A model generated the notes under the pieces. That model saw nothing but the letters and a program-made list of their open reading frames with translations, was not told the DNA's origin and did no database searches. From positions 37,793,082 to 37,857,081 of the forward strand of contig OV121090.1 of NCBI GenBank assembly GCA_921293015.1: 64,000 bases of DNA, in the 5' to 3' direction. This stretch comes from Phorcus lineatus. Its lineage: Eukaryota; Mollusca; Gastropoda; Trochida; Trochidae. How positions within the stretch are numbered: position 1 is the stretch's first letter; each line of letters begins with the position of its first letter. Position numbers and translations under genes: made by a program. Positions 35,875 through 49,219 of the stretch are shown here, one piece after another.

Positions 35875-37865
35875 ATAATCATGAATGAATCAGAATACAT
35901 GCCTCACGATCTGAACTATTTTGACGCTGCTTCAAAACAAGAGAAAAATACGAGATTGAGATTCCAGGGGTAGTAGAATGAAAATTTTGCATCCTTTGGT
36001 CACCACCAAAAACAAAAACTCTATGGTTTGTGGTAGGGTTCAGCACTAACTCGAGGGGAGGTAACCTACAAGCTCTCAGTATAGAAGAAAAGTAGAAAAC
36101 ATGTCATCCCGTTAATGTAAAGTCCCTATCAATGTATGTAATGGTTAATTTAAGAGAAATGATGGTTCAAGCTAACCTTTCCAATCAATTAGACGTAGTA
36201 AACATTGGTACTACGTGTACATTTTAACAGACTGGCGTGCTGAGTAAGTATGGGCTTCCGTCTGATTGATTCAATGCAACAACACTAATGGTCAAGCTGT
36301 GAATCAGCTTTCTGAAAGTAAAATGTTTGCAGATGTGCCCAATGCTTTCAAACAAGAATTTTAACAGTAGAATGAAGACTTGAAGAACTCAGGACTGATT
36401 GAAATTTCAGAGACTGGTTAAACTATTGTCAATTAACCCTTTATATTTAAATCTTTCGCTTCAATTTGTTTATCATAAGATATTTATTTCTTACATATAG
36501 CTCTTTGAGTGGAGGTTTTGGAAGATTAAGTTAAGTTTTGTTATGCATATTAAATAACGACGTCCGCCTTTTTAGTGAGTAGTATGATTTGTCCTCTCCG
36601 GATTTCTCTTCAGATTGGTTCCTCCTTCAAATCAAATCTGCTTTTTGATACGAAAAGGCTACGGGCTTATTAGTAAAGAAGGCATAACGATGTAGAACAA
36701 TATGTGGTCGGACAAATATTTGGCTTGAAATGACAAATTGGTTTTCCTTTTTCAAATGAATAGAAGCTATATTTCGCATACACTATAATGTGATGTTTAC
36801 TAAAAGCAAAGTTAAATTCAGGTACAAAATGTTTCAATGGTAATGGAAATTATGAAACGATTAAGTCTTTCGTTCTTGAATGGATTTTTACTTCAAGCCT
36901 TAAGGCTGAGAACTGAGGATAATCATGTTGGAAAAAGACCAGCCGGTTTAGACAGTTTCAACTGTAAATGGAAAAAAATAGAAATGTGTATGCGGGACAG
37001 AAAGTGATAATCGTTTTCAATTAAATCAAGCTTTTAAATTTTCTTTTTCATATAAAGTTATTGTTACAATGAAACAGTTTCTTGATTTAGTGTCAATGAT
37101 TTTACGGGAACGGCAAACATAAACGACTAAAGTAATATTGATTCCTATCGCAAATTATCAAGCAAAAAATGTAATGAATAATATTTATTTGAAAACACTA
37201 TAATCTTGAATATGTCATCAAATAATTAAACATATTTAAGAGTCAGACAATTGTAATGCCCAAAATTTATATCTGAGTCATAGGGCAAAGTTGTTAGTCA
37301 ATTTAAACTTTTGAGACACTCAAACAATATTGTTATGTGTAATGTTGGTTCTCATTTTTTGCAATTAGAAAGATCATGTGGTCTTGTCAAACAGGTCCTT
37401 AGCCAATGCATTGCCTACTAAAATTTCTATATTTATAAATGAACCTTTTGAAGTCTTGCTTGCACATAAAATATGATGCTCATTCTAAGATGTATCTAAA
37501 TGTATCTAATGTAGGGTGATTATATCACGTCTACAGTTGGTCAGCAAAAACTTGACGTTAATTCTGATCCTGTCCAAAAAACAAGATTTGTAAAAATTAT
37601 CTTTTTATATAGTATCAATCGTTTTAATATGTTTAACTTTCGACATAAGAAATCATTAGACAGACCTACGGACCTAATGTATTCCAAGTTAGCGTCAAGG
37701 ATCTTCAGTTTGAAATTGAAAATAGCAAAAACCTTTTCTTAATTAGTGAGGATTATTGTGCCTCTAGATATCTTAGTGATATTATTGTGGCTGCCAATTC
37801 GAAATGTTTTCAAAATAAATGAAATTAAGGTAATATAAAACAAGCCTAAGCACAAGAGTCGGAAT
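35875..37865. other. Non-coding DNA, no feature seen
   Basis: No supportable gene or repeat. AT-rich with scattered short open frames. Confidence 0.4.
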
Positions 37866-37877
37866 CCTTTGGTAGAT

Positions 37878-38192
37878 GGGGGCGGGATAGCGCAGTGGTT
37901 TGCGCGTTCGTCTTCGGATCAGGAGGTCCGTGGTTCGAATCCCGCCAGGGGCTCGGCAACTTTGTCTGCAGTAGAGAACTGTTCTACACGCAGTCAGGTT
38001 TGGGTGCAATGCTACACTGAAATCGGCGCAGTACCACCCATGGTTCGCTAGTTCCAGCCGATGCTCGCAGGTTTCACCGCAATGCATAGCCACAATGGTG
38101 TTGCGGGCTTTCTCCCTGCAATAATACTAGCAGCCGCGATATAAGTGAAATAATCTTGAAAGCGGCGTTAAACACCAACTCACCTCACCTCA
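37878..38192 (+). mobile_element. Full-length tRNA-derived SINE, 315 bp
   Basis: Complete copy with a perfect 12-bp target duplication CCTTTGGTAGAT (37866-37877, 38193-38204). The tRNA-like head has an A box TAGCGCAGTGG (37888-37898) and a B box GGTTCGAATCC (37932-37942) at normal pol III spacing. The body follows (AGAACTGTTCTACACGCAGT, ATGGTTCGCTAGTTCCAGCC, ATGCATAGCCACAATGGTGT). The 3' end has stem GCCGC/GCGGC around GATATAAGTGAAATAATC, then GTTAAAC and CAACTCACCTCACCTCACC. It encodes no protein and would be transcribed by pol III and mobilised in trans by a LINE sharing the tail. Intact boxes and TSD make it the youngest-looking SINE here. Confidence 0.95.
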
Positions 38193-38401
38193 CCTTTGGT
38201 AGATCATGCTTAAAGTGACGGAAAGTATGTTTTCATGATTTTCCCTGTGGCTTAAATACAATTCAAAATACCATAAGTTAGGTTCATATAGCCTCTCTTA
38301 ACTTTTCCTGAAAAATGCTTTTCTGAAAAATGCCAAAATAATGCTATTTGCTTGTCTTCAATAAAAAAACTGAAAAAAGCGATATCAATGTTAGATAAAC
38401 T

Positions 38402-38660
38402 ATAGTTAAATGACCTACTAGGCAATTTCAATCAATGTTTTACTTTATGTCTGCTGTAGATAAGTTTCGAAAATGACATTTGAGACATTGGTGCGCGCCA
38501 CTGTCCGGTTTTCGATCACAAATGACGAGTTGAACCTGTTTATTGTCTTTTTACTGAACTGATAAGCATTCGGACGTTGCTTTTCAGGAACAACCACTAC
38601 TTCTCAATCAGTTGACACAATTTATAAACTTCAATATATTCTAAGAACCCACTATTTCAT
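38402..38660. repeat. Segment duplicated at 1.3 kb
   Basis: Partner of 1315-1600. Shares GTTAAATGACCTA, TGTCCGGTTTTCGATCA against TGTCCGGTTTGCGACCA, TTGAACCTGTT and CAACCACTACTTCTC, in order. Confidence 0.65.
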
Positions 38661-41465
38661 TTTGCCACAGGGTTCTACGGTAAGGAGGTTATGGTACTGC
38701 ATCCTATATTATAACCTTAAAATTGTCTTCCATTATTCGTGCTAGTTTCCAATGAGATGCATAGAAGTGATATAAGGTTAAAGAAATACTCTACCTTTGA
38801 ATAATGGATCATTCTGGTAAGAAATAGAATTTACCACATTCATTGGTGTCTTTCGGGATTATAGTCTCTACAAAAACACAGTTAACCAAATTGCTTTTTG
38901 TCACAGGTTTCATAAAAGGTTCATACGTTTTGAATAGATTGTGAACAACATTTGGATTGACTTAACCAATCAAACCTGTTACAAAATATCATCCCTTACT
39001 TTGTAGTTGCTTCAAATTGACATTTACAGATCGACCAACAAACAAGCAATTACGTTAGAGAAACCGAACCATGATGATCGCTTAAGTTAAATGTAACGTC
39101 CCAGACTATATTGGCATGTTACAAATCAAAATGGAGTAAAAACTGGTTTGGATTACATGCAGTACGTAGGACAGCATTGCAAAACTCATCCTGGATGAAA
39201 ATCATTAACTTCTTGTCATAAAAAGACTATATGAAATGAGAAAACGATCATACAGAGGAAACCATTAAAGCAAAACTATCACTATAACTGATGTTGACTC
39301 AGGTGAAACATAATTTAAAATCAAGTAATCAACTTATAGGTAAAGAAGGTTGCCGCTATTTAGACTGCCACTGCAGAAATCACGCATGGTAACATGTAGT
39401 TCTCTATGAGAAGTGTCTTCATTATCAAGAGATTGCAGACTGTACTTTAAACATTATAGCACATTCCAATATGATATAAAAAGAATATCATTGAGTTGTT
39501 AGTAAGAATATCTGTCTTTGGAATGTAATTTACATACATTGTATTTACTTCGTAACCATGCACATTTACGAAATATCTGATCGGGAAAACGACCAATGAT
39601 TATATATTAAAATATCAAAATTGATCCATTTAAATTATATTTCATTTTCAAACTTTTATATATATATATTTTATATTATATCCCAAATTGAATTTCGATG
39701 ATCAATAAACAAAAATCGAAAAGACATTATTGAAGAAGGATTAGATAATATAATGGGCAAACATACATATTAAAATGTGTAAATGAAAAAATATTGTCTA
39801 TTTGTTGTCTCAAGATAAATTAAACTCATACAGATGAATTTCAGAAGCTATTCAAAGAGATCCAAAGATAAATCTTTAGATATTCGGATCAGCTGGCGAA
39901 AGATGTATGGAACGTCAGGTCTGGTGAACATAAAAATTGAAAGGTGCATTGTTGGGAAAGGTAGAATCTGTAGGCATTTGCGTTATGCTACGCTCCGAAT
40001 CATTTTATACACCTGGAAGAAAACAATGCAACACTAATTTCAATTGCCCTATCTTCTGCAACCCATATGAACAAAATAGCGTGTCCTAGTTATAATCAGA
40101 TCCTTAAAGACATATATTCACTGCCGAAACGGAATGGAACCATCGACCTTACCAACAGCTCAGCATCTTGTTCAGTAAATTAGAGAAACATTTGTTAGAG
40201 CTGTTTTTGTTCATTACACCAAATACTGATTTTCTTTCGTGTTTTTGTGACTTAAGTAATCACTCCAAGTCAATAAAGTTGACATCTTCTACTCGAACAT
40301 TGATTATTCACGAAAACATTTTCGACTATGAAGTTTGACTGTTTTATAAGAGTTACCTTATTGACTATTTTTATTATAACCTAGGTAATTAGTTTGTTGT
40401 TTATCATAACTTGAACGAGTTTATTCGTGAATGACGTTTTTCTTATATTATACCATGTTATCATGTTTATTTAATGTAAGTAAACAACTTCATTTACATA
40501 CATAATAGAAAATAGCTGTGGCAACTGACCAGTGACCAGGTACATCATATCGATCGTCACTGGTCACAATGAAACTATATGATATCGTCATTGTAACTTA
40601 ATAGGCAGTATATTACACTGATATATCACAGTATTCAATATATTGCTCTTTATATGATAATTGGTTTTTATCTAAGCCATTCTGAAATATAATTTAATAC
40701 AACTTACTGGTAAGTCTTAACGTATTTGGTATACTCGTGAATTCGTGTTTTACATCTAACTTAATTTGAAATACTCTCTACGATAACGTAGATATTGTAT
40801 ATATAACATGTCTTCCTAATCAACCAAGTCAAATATGTATAAAATGATACATGTAATGACAATGACTTGATCTAATAACTTGACTTTAAATAGAGTTCAA
40901 ACGCAGACCTAGAGACTTTGAAATACTGAAGTTTGTTCCTACCAATATTTGATTGGATTATTATGTTTACAGATAATTTACTAAGATTTTTTAATAATCC
41001 CCTCCTTATTTGAATAATTAGCTGAACAGCATTTGTTGTCTAAAAGAAATTTAATGATGTCTTCAGTTTAGACAATCAACTACATGGGAAGAATTTTTTA
41101 AACGTTTATTTGATACATCAAGAATAAAATATTATCAAGATTAATCTTTTGGTCATCAACAAAGTATTGTTCAATGATGTGAAGATAAAATGTTCTTTTC
41201 CTTCCTCATTAGTTCTACGCTGCATTTAGATTTTAATGGGAATTATGTACATTATTTACAGATAAGTAAAAGACAGCACTATGTGTAAAGTATTCGGTCT
41301 ACTGGAAACCTATGTGAACAAAATATCAAAAGAAACTTTTCATTTCATTGCTTCATTAAACCTTTTCTACTTTATTCGCCAGATGAAAATAAGTAGAAGA
41401 CATCTTACTCACAAACTCTCTTGTGGAAATATAAGGACAGACCAATAGTCAATATTTTAATACTT
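38661..41465. other. Non-coding DNA, no feature seen
   Basis: AT-rich with short open frames. No repeat family recognised apart from simple AT-rich tracts near 39.65 kb. Confidence 0.4.
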
Positions 41466-41466
41466 T

Positions 41467-41487
41467 GGGGAGGGGGGGGGGGGGGGG
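41467..41487 (+). repeat. Poly-G tract
   Basis: GGGGA followed by sixteen consecutive G (41472-41487). Such a run can form a quadruplex and is prone to length change and assembly error. Confidence 0.95.
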
Positions 41488-42813
41488 TGATTTTAGCTCA
41501 ACGTTACAATTACAGGTTATGATCATATCATTTTAACGAGAGGAACAAATTTCATGCTTTACGAAACATTATTGTGCCCTGCAGTAATTTTCAGCCGTAA
41601 AAAACTTACATGAAAACGTTGAAAATTCCAGTTGTATCTGTATTGCCTCATTTACTTTGTTTTATCTACGAAGAGTTGTTTCACACTTAACAACTCACAA
41701 CAACACAAGAAATATTTGGTAATTTTGTGGAGCTTGCGTGAATGCATTTTGAATGGGATGATAGAATGAGTAGAGTAGCCAGTGATCTAAATTACACATT
41801 ACATTATCAACATGACTGTAATAATCGCGAATCAGTTAAAATGCTATCCAAGAATATGAAAATCTTGTATCGCTTTAAGAATACTACAGAGTGCTATATT
41901 AATGCTTTACTGAGGAGCTTTCACTCCACCTAATTACAGTAAATGAAATATGCATATGTGTAATCAATTCTCTTATGTTCAAAATCAAAAGTTCTTATCA
42001 CATTTCAGTTTCGTACACATAAAGCATATTTGTTATGTTGCCGCTAAGTGATGAAATAAAAATTTCACAAGAATTTGACTAGCCTTATATTATTTATAAA
42101 TATTCTTCCTTTTGTCATCTTATCATTTTATTAATCTGTCCAACTTTAAAACTTTTGACACCTGGACAGTTTCATTTGATGTTGCTGCTTTGTGTTTTTA
42201 TTCAATTAAACAATCACATGAGAAAGAAATAGTTTTTCTTTCCAAAAGCAACATTCTTTGTATCAAAATGTGTTACAAAAATCTTTTTTGAAAAACTAAT
42301 TTAGATTGCATGTAAGCATCTGTTAAATGTTACCCATTTACCTTGTGGACATTGTCTGGTGTATCTAAAGACATTCTAAACTTTTAGTTTTTAAACGTTG
42401 TACACAGTCCATTACCGGCCATCTGCTTTATGTTGAACTGTCAAACAAATGACTTTAAGTAAACAGAGTAAAAATTCTTTGTGACAACAAAATTACTTCT
42501 TGTTGTTTTCTTCAACAACAAGACTTTTAACGATGTTAAATATGCAGCCATTTATTTTTTCAAAGAAACAAAATACAGTGAAACGTTTTTTGCATTCAAC
42601 TATTTCTCCTCACGTCGTCAAAAGTTCTCGATTTTCAAAACTTGTAATTTGTCTTTCGAATAGATAGGAAGGAATTCATTGACATTGATGTCCTGATTTG
42701 AGTTATGTTGTTGTGTTGATACATTCATCGTTTTAAACGTGTTTAACATTTATCTCAAAAGAATGTTGTTAAACTCTTTAACATGACAACTAACGTATAC
42801 TTACAACTATAAA

Positions 42814-42966
42814 GATGAAGAAATAGGAAAATTATGGATGAACAACTTTTTCAATGCAAAGAGATTCATCAAACTTGCTTGCTAACGGTGTTAGCATCTA
42901 CACCGAAATGTCGCATCTCTTTGCAATAAAGAAGTTGTTAATCCATAGATTTCCTATTTCTTCATC
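42814..42966. mobile_element. MITE with 51-bp arms
   Basis: Near-perfect inverted repeat of about 153 bp. The left arm (42814-42864) starts GATGAAGAAATAGGAAAATT and ends GCAAAGAGA; the right arm (42916-42966) is its complement with roughly seven differences, around a 51-base centre. It can fold into one long hairpin. Related arm sequence occurs near 48.31 kb and 57.02 kb. Weaker pairing continues a few bases outside the arms. No target duplication could be fixed. Confidence 0.85.
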
Positions 42967-43255
42967 ATACCAACTTCTATAATGCCACTTAAAGAAACTA
43001 AAAAGATATTGATATACATTTCAATTTACTATGTTCCAACAACGTGCACGTGTACAGTAAAAACGAATGTCTCATAAATTGATCGTAATATGTCTTTAAA
43101 TCCTTATAAACCAAACCAGATCTCTAAGTGTCGCACAAGCTGGCATGATGACACAGTATTGACAACAGAGGATGGCAATTCCCCAGCGACAGGTGCCCTG
43201 CATCTACTGTTTGCTTATCAGTAAAGGAAGAGAACATTTGAGTAAGCCTTTACAG

Positions 43256-43405
43256 TGATGGGGTATGTTCACACAATATTCATTTACATTGGAGATTGAG
43301 CGTCAGCTCTTTGATAAGCTGAGAGGTATCCTTGACCCTGATGGGGAGTTCTTACTATTCAATGGACATTACAGACAGCTGCATGGAGCCGAAGTACTTT
43401 GATTT
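43256..43405 (+). pseudogene. Exon-like module, copy E3
   Basis: Plus strand. From ATG at 43265 it reads MFTQYSFTLEIERQLFDKLR, then GILDPDGEFLLF. A single-base frame change then restores similarity to the other copies (MDITDSCMEPKYFDL against CDITAACRPSYFGL of the 55.0 kb copy). CCTTTACAG at 43247-43255 is a reasonable splice acceptor just before it. The donor position has GAAAGC in place of GTAAGC. Downstream CTACTCTTTTAAA also matches the region after the 24.4 kb copy. A decayed exon copy, probably not used. Confidence 0.55.
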
Positions 43406-43435
43406 GAAAGCTTACACCTGAACCACTACTCTTTT

Positions 43436-46400
43436 AAATCAGATAAAATTTTGTATAAATTAAAGAAAGAGTCTACTTGGTTTCGTTATTATCCATATGA
43501 TGTAAGATGGTCAAATTAGTATCAGGCGGTAATCATTTAACCCAGAATTTTGGTTCGGAGACTTTCATCTAAATGCATACAACTGATCGACAGGATTTTT
43601 TCTAACGCTAATGTGAATTGTATTTTTCTGGCCTACCCCTAATAATGGGACTATCAAATTTGAAATTCGACTGCCAAGCAAACTGCCTTCTTGGCTAAGT
43701 TTTATGAGTTTGATTAAGCATTTAGAAGTTTCGGATTGACATTTCATTCAGGGATTTTATTAAGATAGAAGTTTCCATGCCTTTATTCTTAAATACTTAT
43801 GATGTAATATTTTTCAGATGTAATGGTATGAATTAACTTTGTAAATCCAAGCCACTGTTTTATTCATCAGCTTAAACCGAATTATTCATTAATACTGTCA
43901 AAACTAAGAAAGGCAGTATGCACTATTGTTATTTTACCTGAGGCAGTGTCTAAATGCCTTGAAAATGTTTGTTCATAGTAATTTGCGAATTTGACTTGTA
44001 TCTTTTAAATTCTGTGTTGACTGTTTCCTAAACTATAAGCCTTCAAATACTTTTTCTAGGAGTAAAAGTGTTATTAGGTTCATTGAATCATAATTGACCA
44101 TTACAGATCACTATAAATGTAATTACATAAGAGAAATCTAACCATCGTTATCGTTAAGGAAACGTATTGCTTGAAATGCTCTAGACTAAAGAGACATGAT
44201 ACAAATTAGATTGTTAATAACCACGGTTTAGGTAAGCACTAGAGGAAATGAATGTGGCCGATGTTGACACAAATGTAACCTTGAGAGGAAGTTTACTAAA
44301 TCACTTTCACAAAACGAGTCCGAATGTTTTTATTAAACCCAAGGATTTTAAAATTGCAATCATTTTTATTTTACCTATGCTTCCCTTGCAACGGTTAACT
44401 AAAATGGCGTCGCGTAAATTTGTTTTGTGACGTCATTGGCGATGAAATTCGGAAAATCTGACTGAAACACATTAAAGTGATATGTGTACAAGTGCTTATA
44501 CATATAACATGTACTTATGTTTCACCATATTTGTAATGAATAGAGGATATGATATAAGTGTGTATGTAACACTATGTTTAAAGAGTGTTTAAATACTAGT
44601 ATTACCCAAAGGAAAGTTATTGATATACTGATATATAGGCTGGAGTGACGTAAACAAAGTATATCATAGTAGATTATGGGTACAAATATAAATATATCCG
44701 CCATGAAAAGTCTCCAGTGTGAAAATTATCAAACGTTTTGAAGAAATGTTTTTGCTTTTGGTTGTATTTTGATTCTATAATTTACACCAATATTTACACC
44801 AATATACCAAAAGATATACAGCAAATCAAAGATATTAAAAAAGAAAAGAAAAAACCTTTCAAATTACCTTCGATATTCGGATTAATGGTGATTTAGGAAA
44901 GATGTTGTCGGGAAACTAAGGTCGTGAGAATATGCAAATACATGTATATACGTAGCATACAAACTGGAACGGATGATAGTAGAATTTATAAGTATGAAAA
45001 AGCAGTTTTTTGTTTAAATCTACGATGGTGTTTTCATATAAATTTACAGAAAGAAGAGATATTTGAAGTTTATTATTTTATTGTTCTCTTTATTTTATTC
45101 TTCTTTATTGAACTCGTTATTGCTTGAGGAGAAAGCCAATTGGTCGAGGTGTAAAGCAGAGTAAAACTTGACCTCACAAAAACCTGATCGTTGAAGTTGC
45201 ACTTATATCCTTTAAACTCCTTGATTTTATCTCTTCAAACAATATTTAAAAATAAATAAAAGTTAAACCACCATAAGTGGCAAGTTATGTATTTGTGTCC
45301 CTAACGTAAACATAGAAAACGGATAATCTTCTTCAATCATCTGAAAAAATATTAAATTCATTTTATTGAATAAGTATTGAATAAATCACCGTGTCTGTTT
45401 CTGGTTTGCGACTTGTGATTTAGCATATCATCTTATTTAGAAATTGGCATCGTCTTATCTTATAAGATAATATAATGTCTTAATTCAATGTCTTGTCAAT
45501 GAGCCAAATATATTATTCAAGATTTTGTGACATTGAAAAATGATGTTATGTCATATTTACGTTTGATATTTTATAATGACGAAGTTACACGCACATTACA
45601 TTAAAAATGAATTAAAGTTACACCAGATGTTCCCTCCAAGGTTGGTAGGAACTGTTGGACTTCTCTTGTTACGTTGTAATCTCTCATGTTCTTTTATTTT
45701 CTCAAGGATTCTCTATGACCAAGTCCCTCTTTAAGCCCACGAGGCAAAACCATGCCAGGATTTCTGTGGTAATGATGTAGGCCAAGACCGACCATGTCAG
45801 TTTTTATGCTTTTAGGGTTCTATTGGTTTGCCTCAGATACTTTCTGTATTAAATTCCTAGAAATTACACGCTTCCAAAAAAAGACCATGGCATTTTTTAA
45901 GCTATTTATCGCCATCTGACGCATGAAGAGAAACTAATGACTTCTACAGAACAATTTGTGAACGCTATGTTCTGTTAATTTGAATTATAAGTGAAGCTGC
46001 AGTAATGACCCATTGACTTTTGAGCGCAGTACGACTTCGCCAGGGTATGAAGAGAGTTTGAACCTGTCAATCAACCATTTCGTTACACTGCAGACAAACG
46101 TATTTCAGTTTGAATATACGTTCCACCCATCAAGTATTCTCCTCCTAAAGCATTCGTGTTGGTGTTTTGACACTTTATTGACCCATTTGTTCACACTAAA
46201 GACGAGTGGACAAGATACAAAAAGAAACTGTTCGTTCAAAATCCCTTCACAGCTATAAATCTTTTAGAAATAGAAGTATATTTATGAATGATTTGAATTG
46301 TTTTAATAAACATTCACGTTTGTTATGTATTCCTCGAGTAAATCATTTACATCATGCTAGAGATTTCACTACCACTTTATCTGCATGTCCCAAAAACGAC

Positions 46401-48300
46401 TGAATATCATTGAATGCTGACAATACAAATTTGAATCATTGTTCTGCCTCCTTTTGAAAATCAAAGAATTATTTGGCTGTTCAGACAATATGACACGATT
46501 GTCAAATGTATCTCACTAGGCAATTGTCAGACGCTTTAATTATCACTGAAACATTGTTGCATATCTTGGACAACGCTACCGATAGACGTTACCGACTGGT
46601 CTCAGGACAGATGGATATGGTTTACTGTATCACACGTAATCAACAATCCCTAAACAACGGTCAGAACCATTTCTAACTTTACGGAAAATTCTTTCTAACA
46701 CTGTCATAAACTACCTACGTGGGTTTGCACTTACACAACGTCATCGACTGCATTGGTGTATCCTTATACTGCAAAGTGATTGTTGACCTCTTACCGAGGA
46801 CGAGCTGGTTCTTCGTGTTATATGTCAAATTTACTGAATAAAAGCATACAGTGATTAAATGCACTTTTTCTGTTAACAGTCAGTGTGTGGATTAGGTAGC
46901 CACTGGTCAATATGAACACCTTGGATAAAGAGACAAACACAGAGCCAAACAGACAAACAGGTGGAAAAACAAACAAGACATGGACAGACACATAACAACA
47001 ACACAGAGGCAAGGACAGTTTACTGAAGATGATATATACACGTCACATCGTATCATTATATAAATATGATTATGGCATTTTTAGAAATTCGATATTCATT
47101 TTTGGCTAAGAAAATAAGAATTGTTTTCATGTACATACATGTATAATGAAGAAGGATGACAACATCATAATATGACATCGATAAAGCTCTAAAAGTTACA
47201 GTTTCTGACGCCCCATGATTCTTTTCAATACACACCCGGCCCAAACATTCCAGTGCGTAAACTGTTAGCACCAGTGAGCCCAAGTGATGAACTAATGAGC
47301 TCGATTACTAGTGAGAGTCTTTAAGGTAACATTCTTGCTCTCTGACGGAAACATCTATCATTGGCGAAATAAATCGTCAAATTCTTCTTGCGCTATGTAG
47401 TTTGCATTGACACTTTGCACATAGTTTGAGCATAGTTTTATGTGCATAGACATCTCTTAAGATTTTAGGTCGGCAATAGCAAGGAATAGTATGCATAAGT
47501 TGCGTACATTTCCCGTGAAGGTACCAGCAGTTACCAACAACATACGCACTTGAGCGTATCAGTGCATGCCACGATTGCGTGGACGTGTCAATAGGCGTAC
47601 ATGTCATATCATAATTCAAAATTTATCGAAATTAAAGATTCATGAGATTTCAAAAATACATCAAGAGTAGGAATCGGCTTCATTTGACTAAAATACGATT
47701 TTTGACATGTTTGATACGTTGTAAAATATTCTTATAGGCTAAGTTAACGACTCAGACTGTCATTTGTAATAATCCTTGCCCTACTTTCTCTACTTTCTCA
47801 ACATGAGGAAACTATTCCTTGAAACGAGTTTCACCAAATGAAGCATATATAGAGATGTACATGTGTATGTGTGTCTGTGTGTTTATAAAAACATATATTT
47901 ACATATATACACACATATATATATATACCAGTGAACTTCAACTCTTACCTTGCAAGTTTTCCAGTGAACTTAAATAATCTGGAAGTCACTTTAAATAAAC
48001 CTTTTTGATGTTTTATTTATCTCTTGATAGTTTGCCTTATACATTTATATACCAATATATCCATAGAGTGACTAGAGTTATCTGATGATTTATCTTTCTC
48101 ACTTACTATGTTAAAATCAATCCACACAGTTAAAGCCATCTTGCATGCAATCGATTTTCATGAATAGGATAAACATTTTATCATTATCATTGAAACCAGA
48201 AAAGTTATTAAAGAATTGACACACTTTCGTAAAACGATTCCACTTTTCAGGGTTTTTAAAGAAATGAGCTGGTGAATTGAAAGTCAGCCAACCTATAAGA
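43436..48300. other. Non-coding DNA, no major feature
   Basis: No supportable gene. Low-complexity GT/AT sequence lies near 47.86-47.93 kb. Nothing else was recognised. Confidence 0.4.
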
Positions 48301-48306
48301 TAAGAG

Positions 48307-48375
48307 ACGAATATATGGATGACAACTTCTTTATTCTCAGAATGCGACGTTTCGACACAGCTTCTTGTGTCGTTG
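48307..48375 (+). mobile_element. Fragment of the 42.8-kb MITE family or a relative
   Basis: ATATATGGATGACAACTTCT, then TTATTCTCAGAATGCGACGT, resembles the arm of the MITE at 42.8 kb (ATGGAT.AACAACTTCTTTATT). A small palindrome (GACACAGCTTCTTGTGTC) follows. Only one arm is seen. Confidence 0.5.
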
Positions 48376-48579
48376 TCAAGCAACGAAGGGATAGAGGGGG
48401 GTTACATTTATATCATAGTAAACAATGTAATTAACAGATGCAATTAACAAGAAAAACAATTGTGATAGAGACAATGAGAACAAGTTAACAGGTATGATAA
48501 AAGGATTAAGACTGGAAGCCAAAGTTTCACACAGCATTATGTAACCCCCCTCTATCCCTTCATTTACCACTCTAAACAG

Positions 48580-48768
48580 GAGGCCAAAAGCCTCACTAAA
48601 CTACACGCTAAAAACAAGTGGCAACAACAATACCAACAATCCACTATCGCCACCCACACCAAAACACTACTTCCTAAACCACTCCGCAAGCAAATATTAA
48701 ACTCCAAAAACACCAACATAGACAGGGCAATCATCAAATTACAAACGGGGCATACACGCCATCTTTGA
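48580..48768 (+). pseudogene. LINE ORF2 C-terminal relic
   Basis: Open plus-strand frame ending at TGA 48766-48768. It reads EAKSLTKLHAKNKWQQQYQQ, then continues through LLPKPLRKQILNSK and ends IIKLQTGHTRHL. The closing ...R.I..L.TGHTR motif is typical of the part after the RNase H domain in Jockey/I-like non-LTR retrotransposon polyproteins. The assignment is from motif memory, without a search. The reverse transcriptase is not present, so this is a short relic; a stop follows HL directly, earlier than in intact elements. Confidence 0.6.
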
Positions 48769-49085
48769 AGATTGACCAAACAATCGTTTGAAGTACGCTA
48801 GCTTGTCATTATTTCAATGGTTGAATTTGGTCTAGACTTCAGCGTTTAGATGTAAGGATATCCCATCGATATCAGAACTCTGAGTGAAATATCAAAGAGA
48901 CACTTAGTGGTTTTCTGACATTTTTAGCCTTTGATACATAATAAAATTGGCATAGATTTCGCTAGCGACACATGGGCTATCCCTTTAAATTAGTTATCAA
49001 TGTGTTTCACGATCTTTTATTATATATTTATATATTATATCTGTTTTAATGTGGAAAGTGATTGAAAACAAATATAGACTCATAA

Positions 49086-49219
49086 AACCGACTAGGGCGC
49101 CAGGCAGCTGCAATGTCAAAAACCTTTACCAGGAACCTTTCAATAAGGTCTAGGATACCTGTCAGATTATCAAACAGCCGTCTCCCCACATACAACGTAA
49201 ATGAATATTGTGTGAACAT
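49086..49219 (-). pseudogene. Exon-like module, copy E4
   Basis: Minus strand from ATG at 49217-49219: MFTQYSFTLYVGRRLFDNLT, then GILDLIERFLVK and FDIAAAWRPSRFYE, open throughout. The donor position has TATGAGTC, so GT is lost. Upstream GACACAG gives a possible acceptor. It matches copy E5 (55.0 kb) closely, being part of the C/D duplication, and shares AWRPSR with the plus-strand copy at 29.1 kb. Confidence 0.55.

Noticed and set aside
37868-37952. Functional tRNA gene
   Set aside because: The A and B boxes belong to the SINE head, which is followed by SINE body and tail and bracketed by a target duplication.
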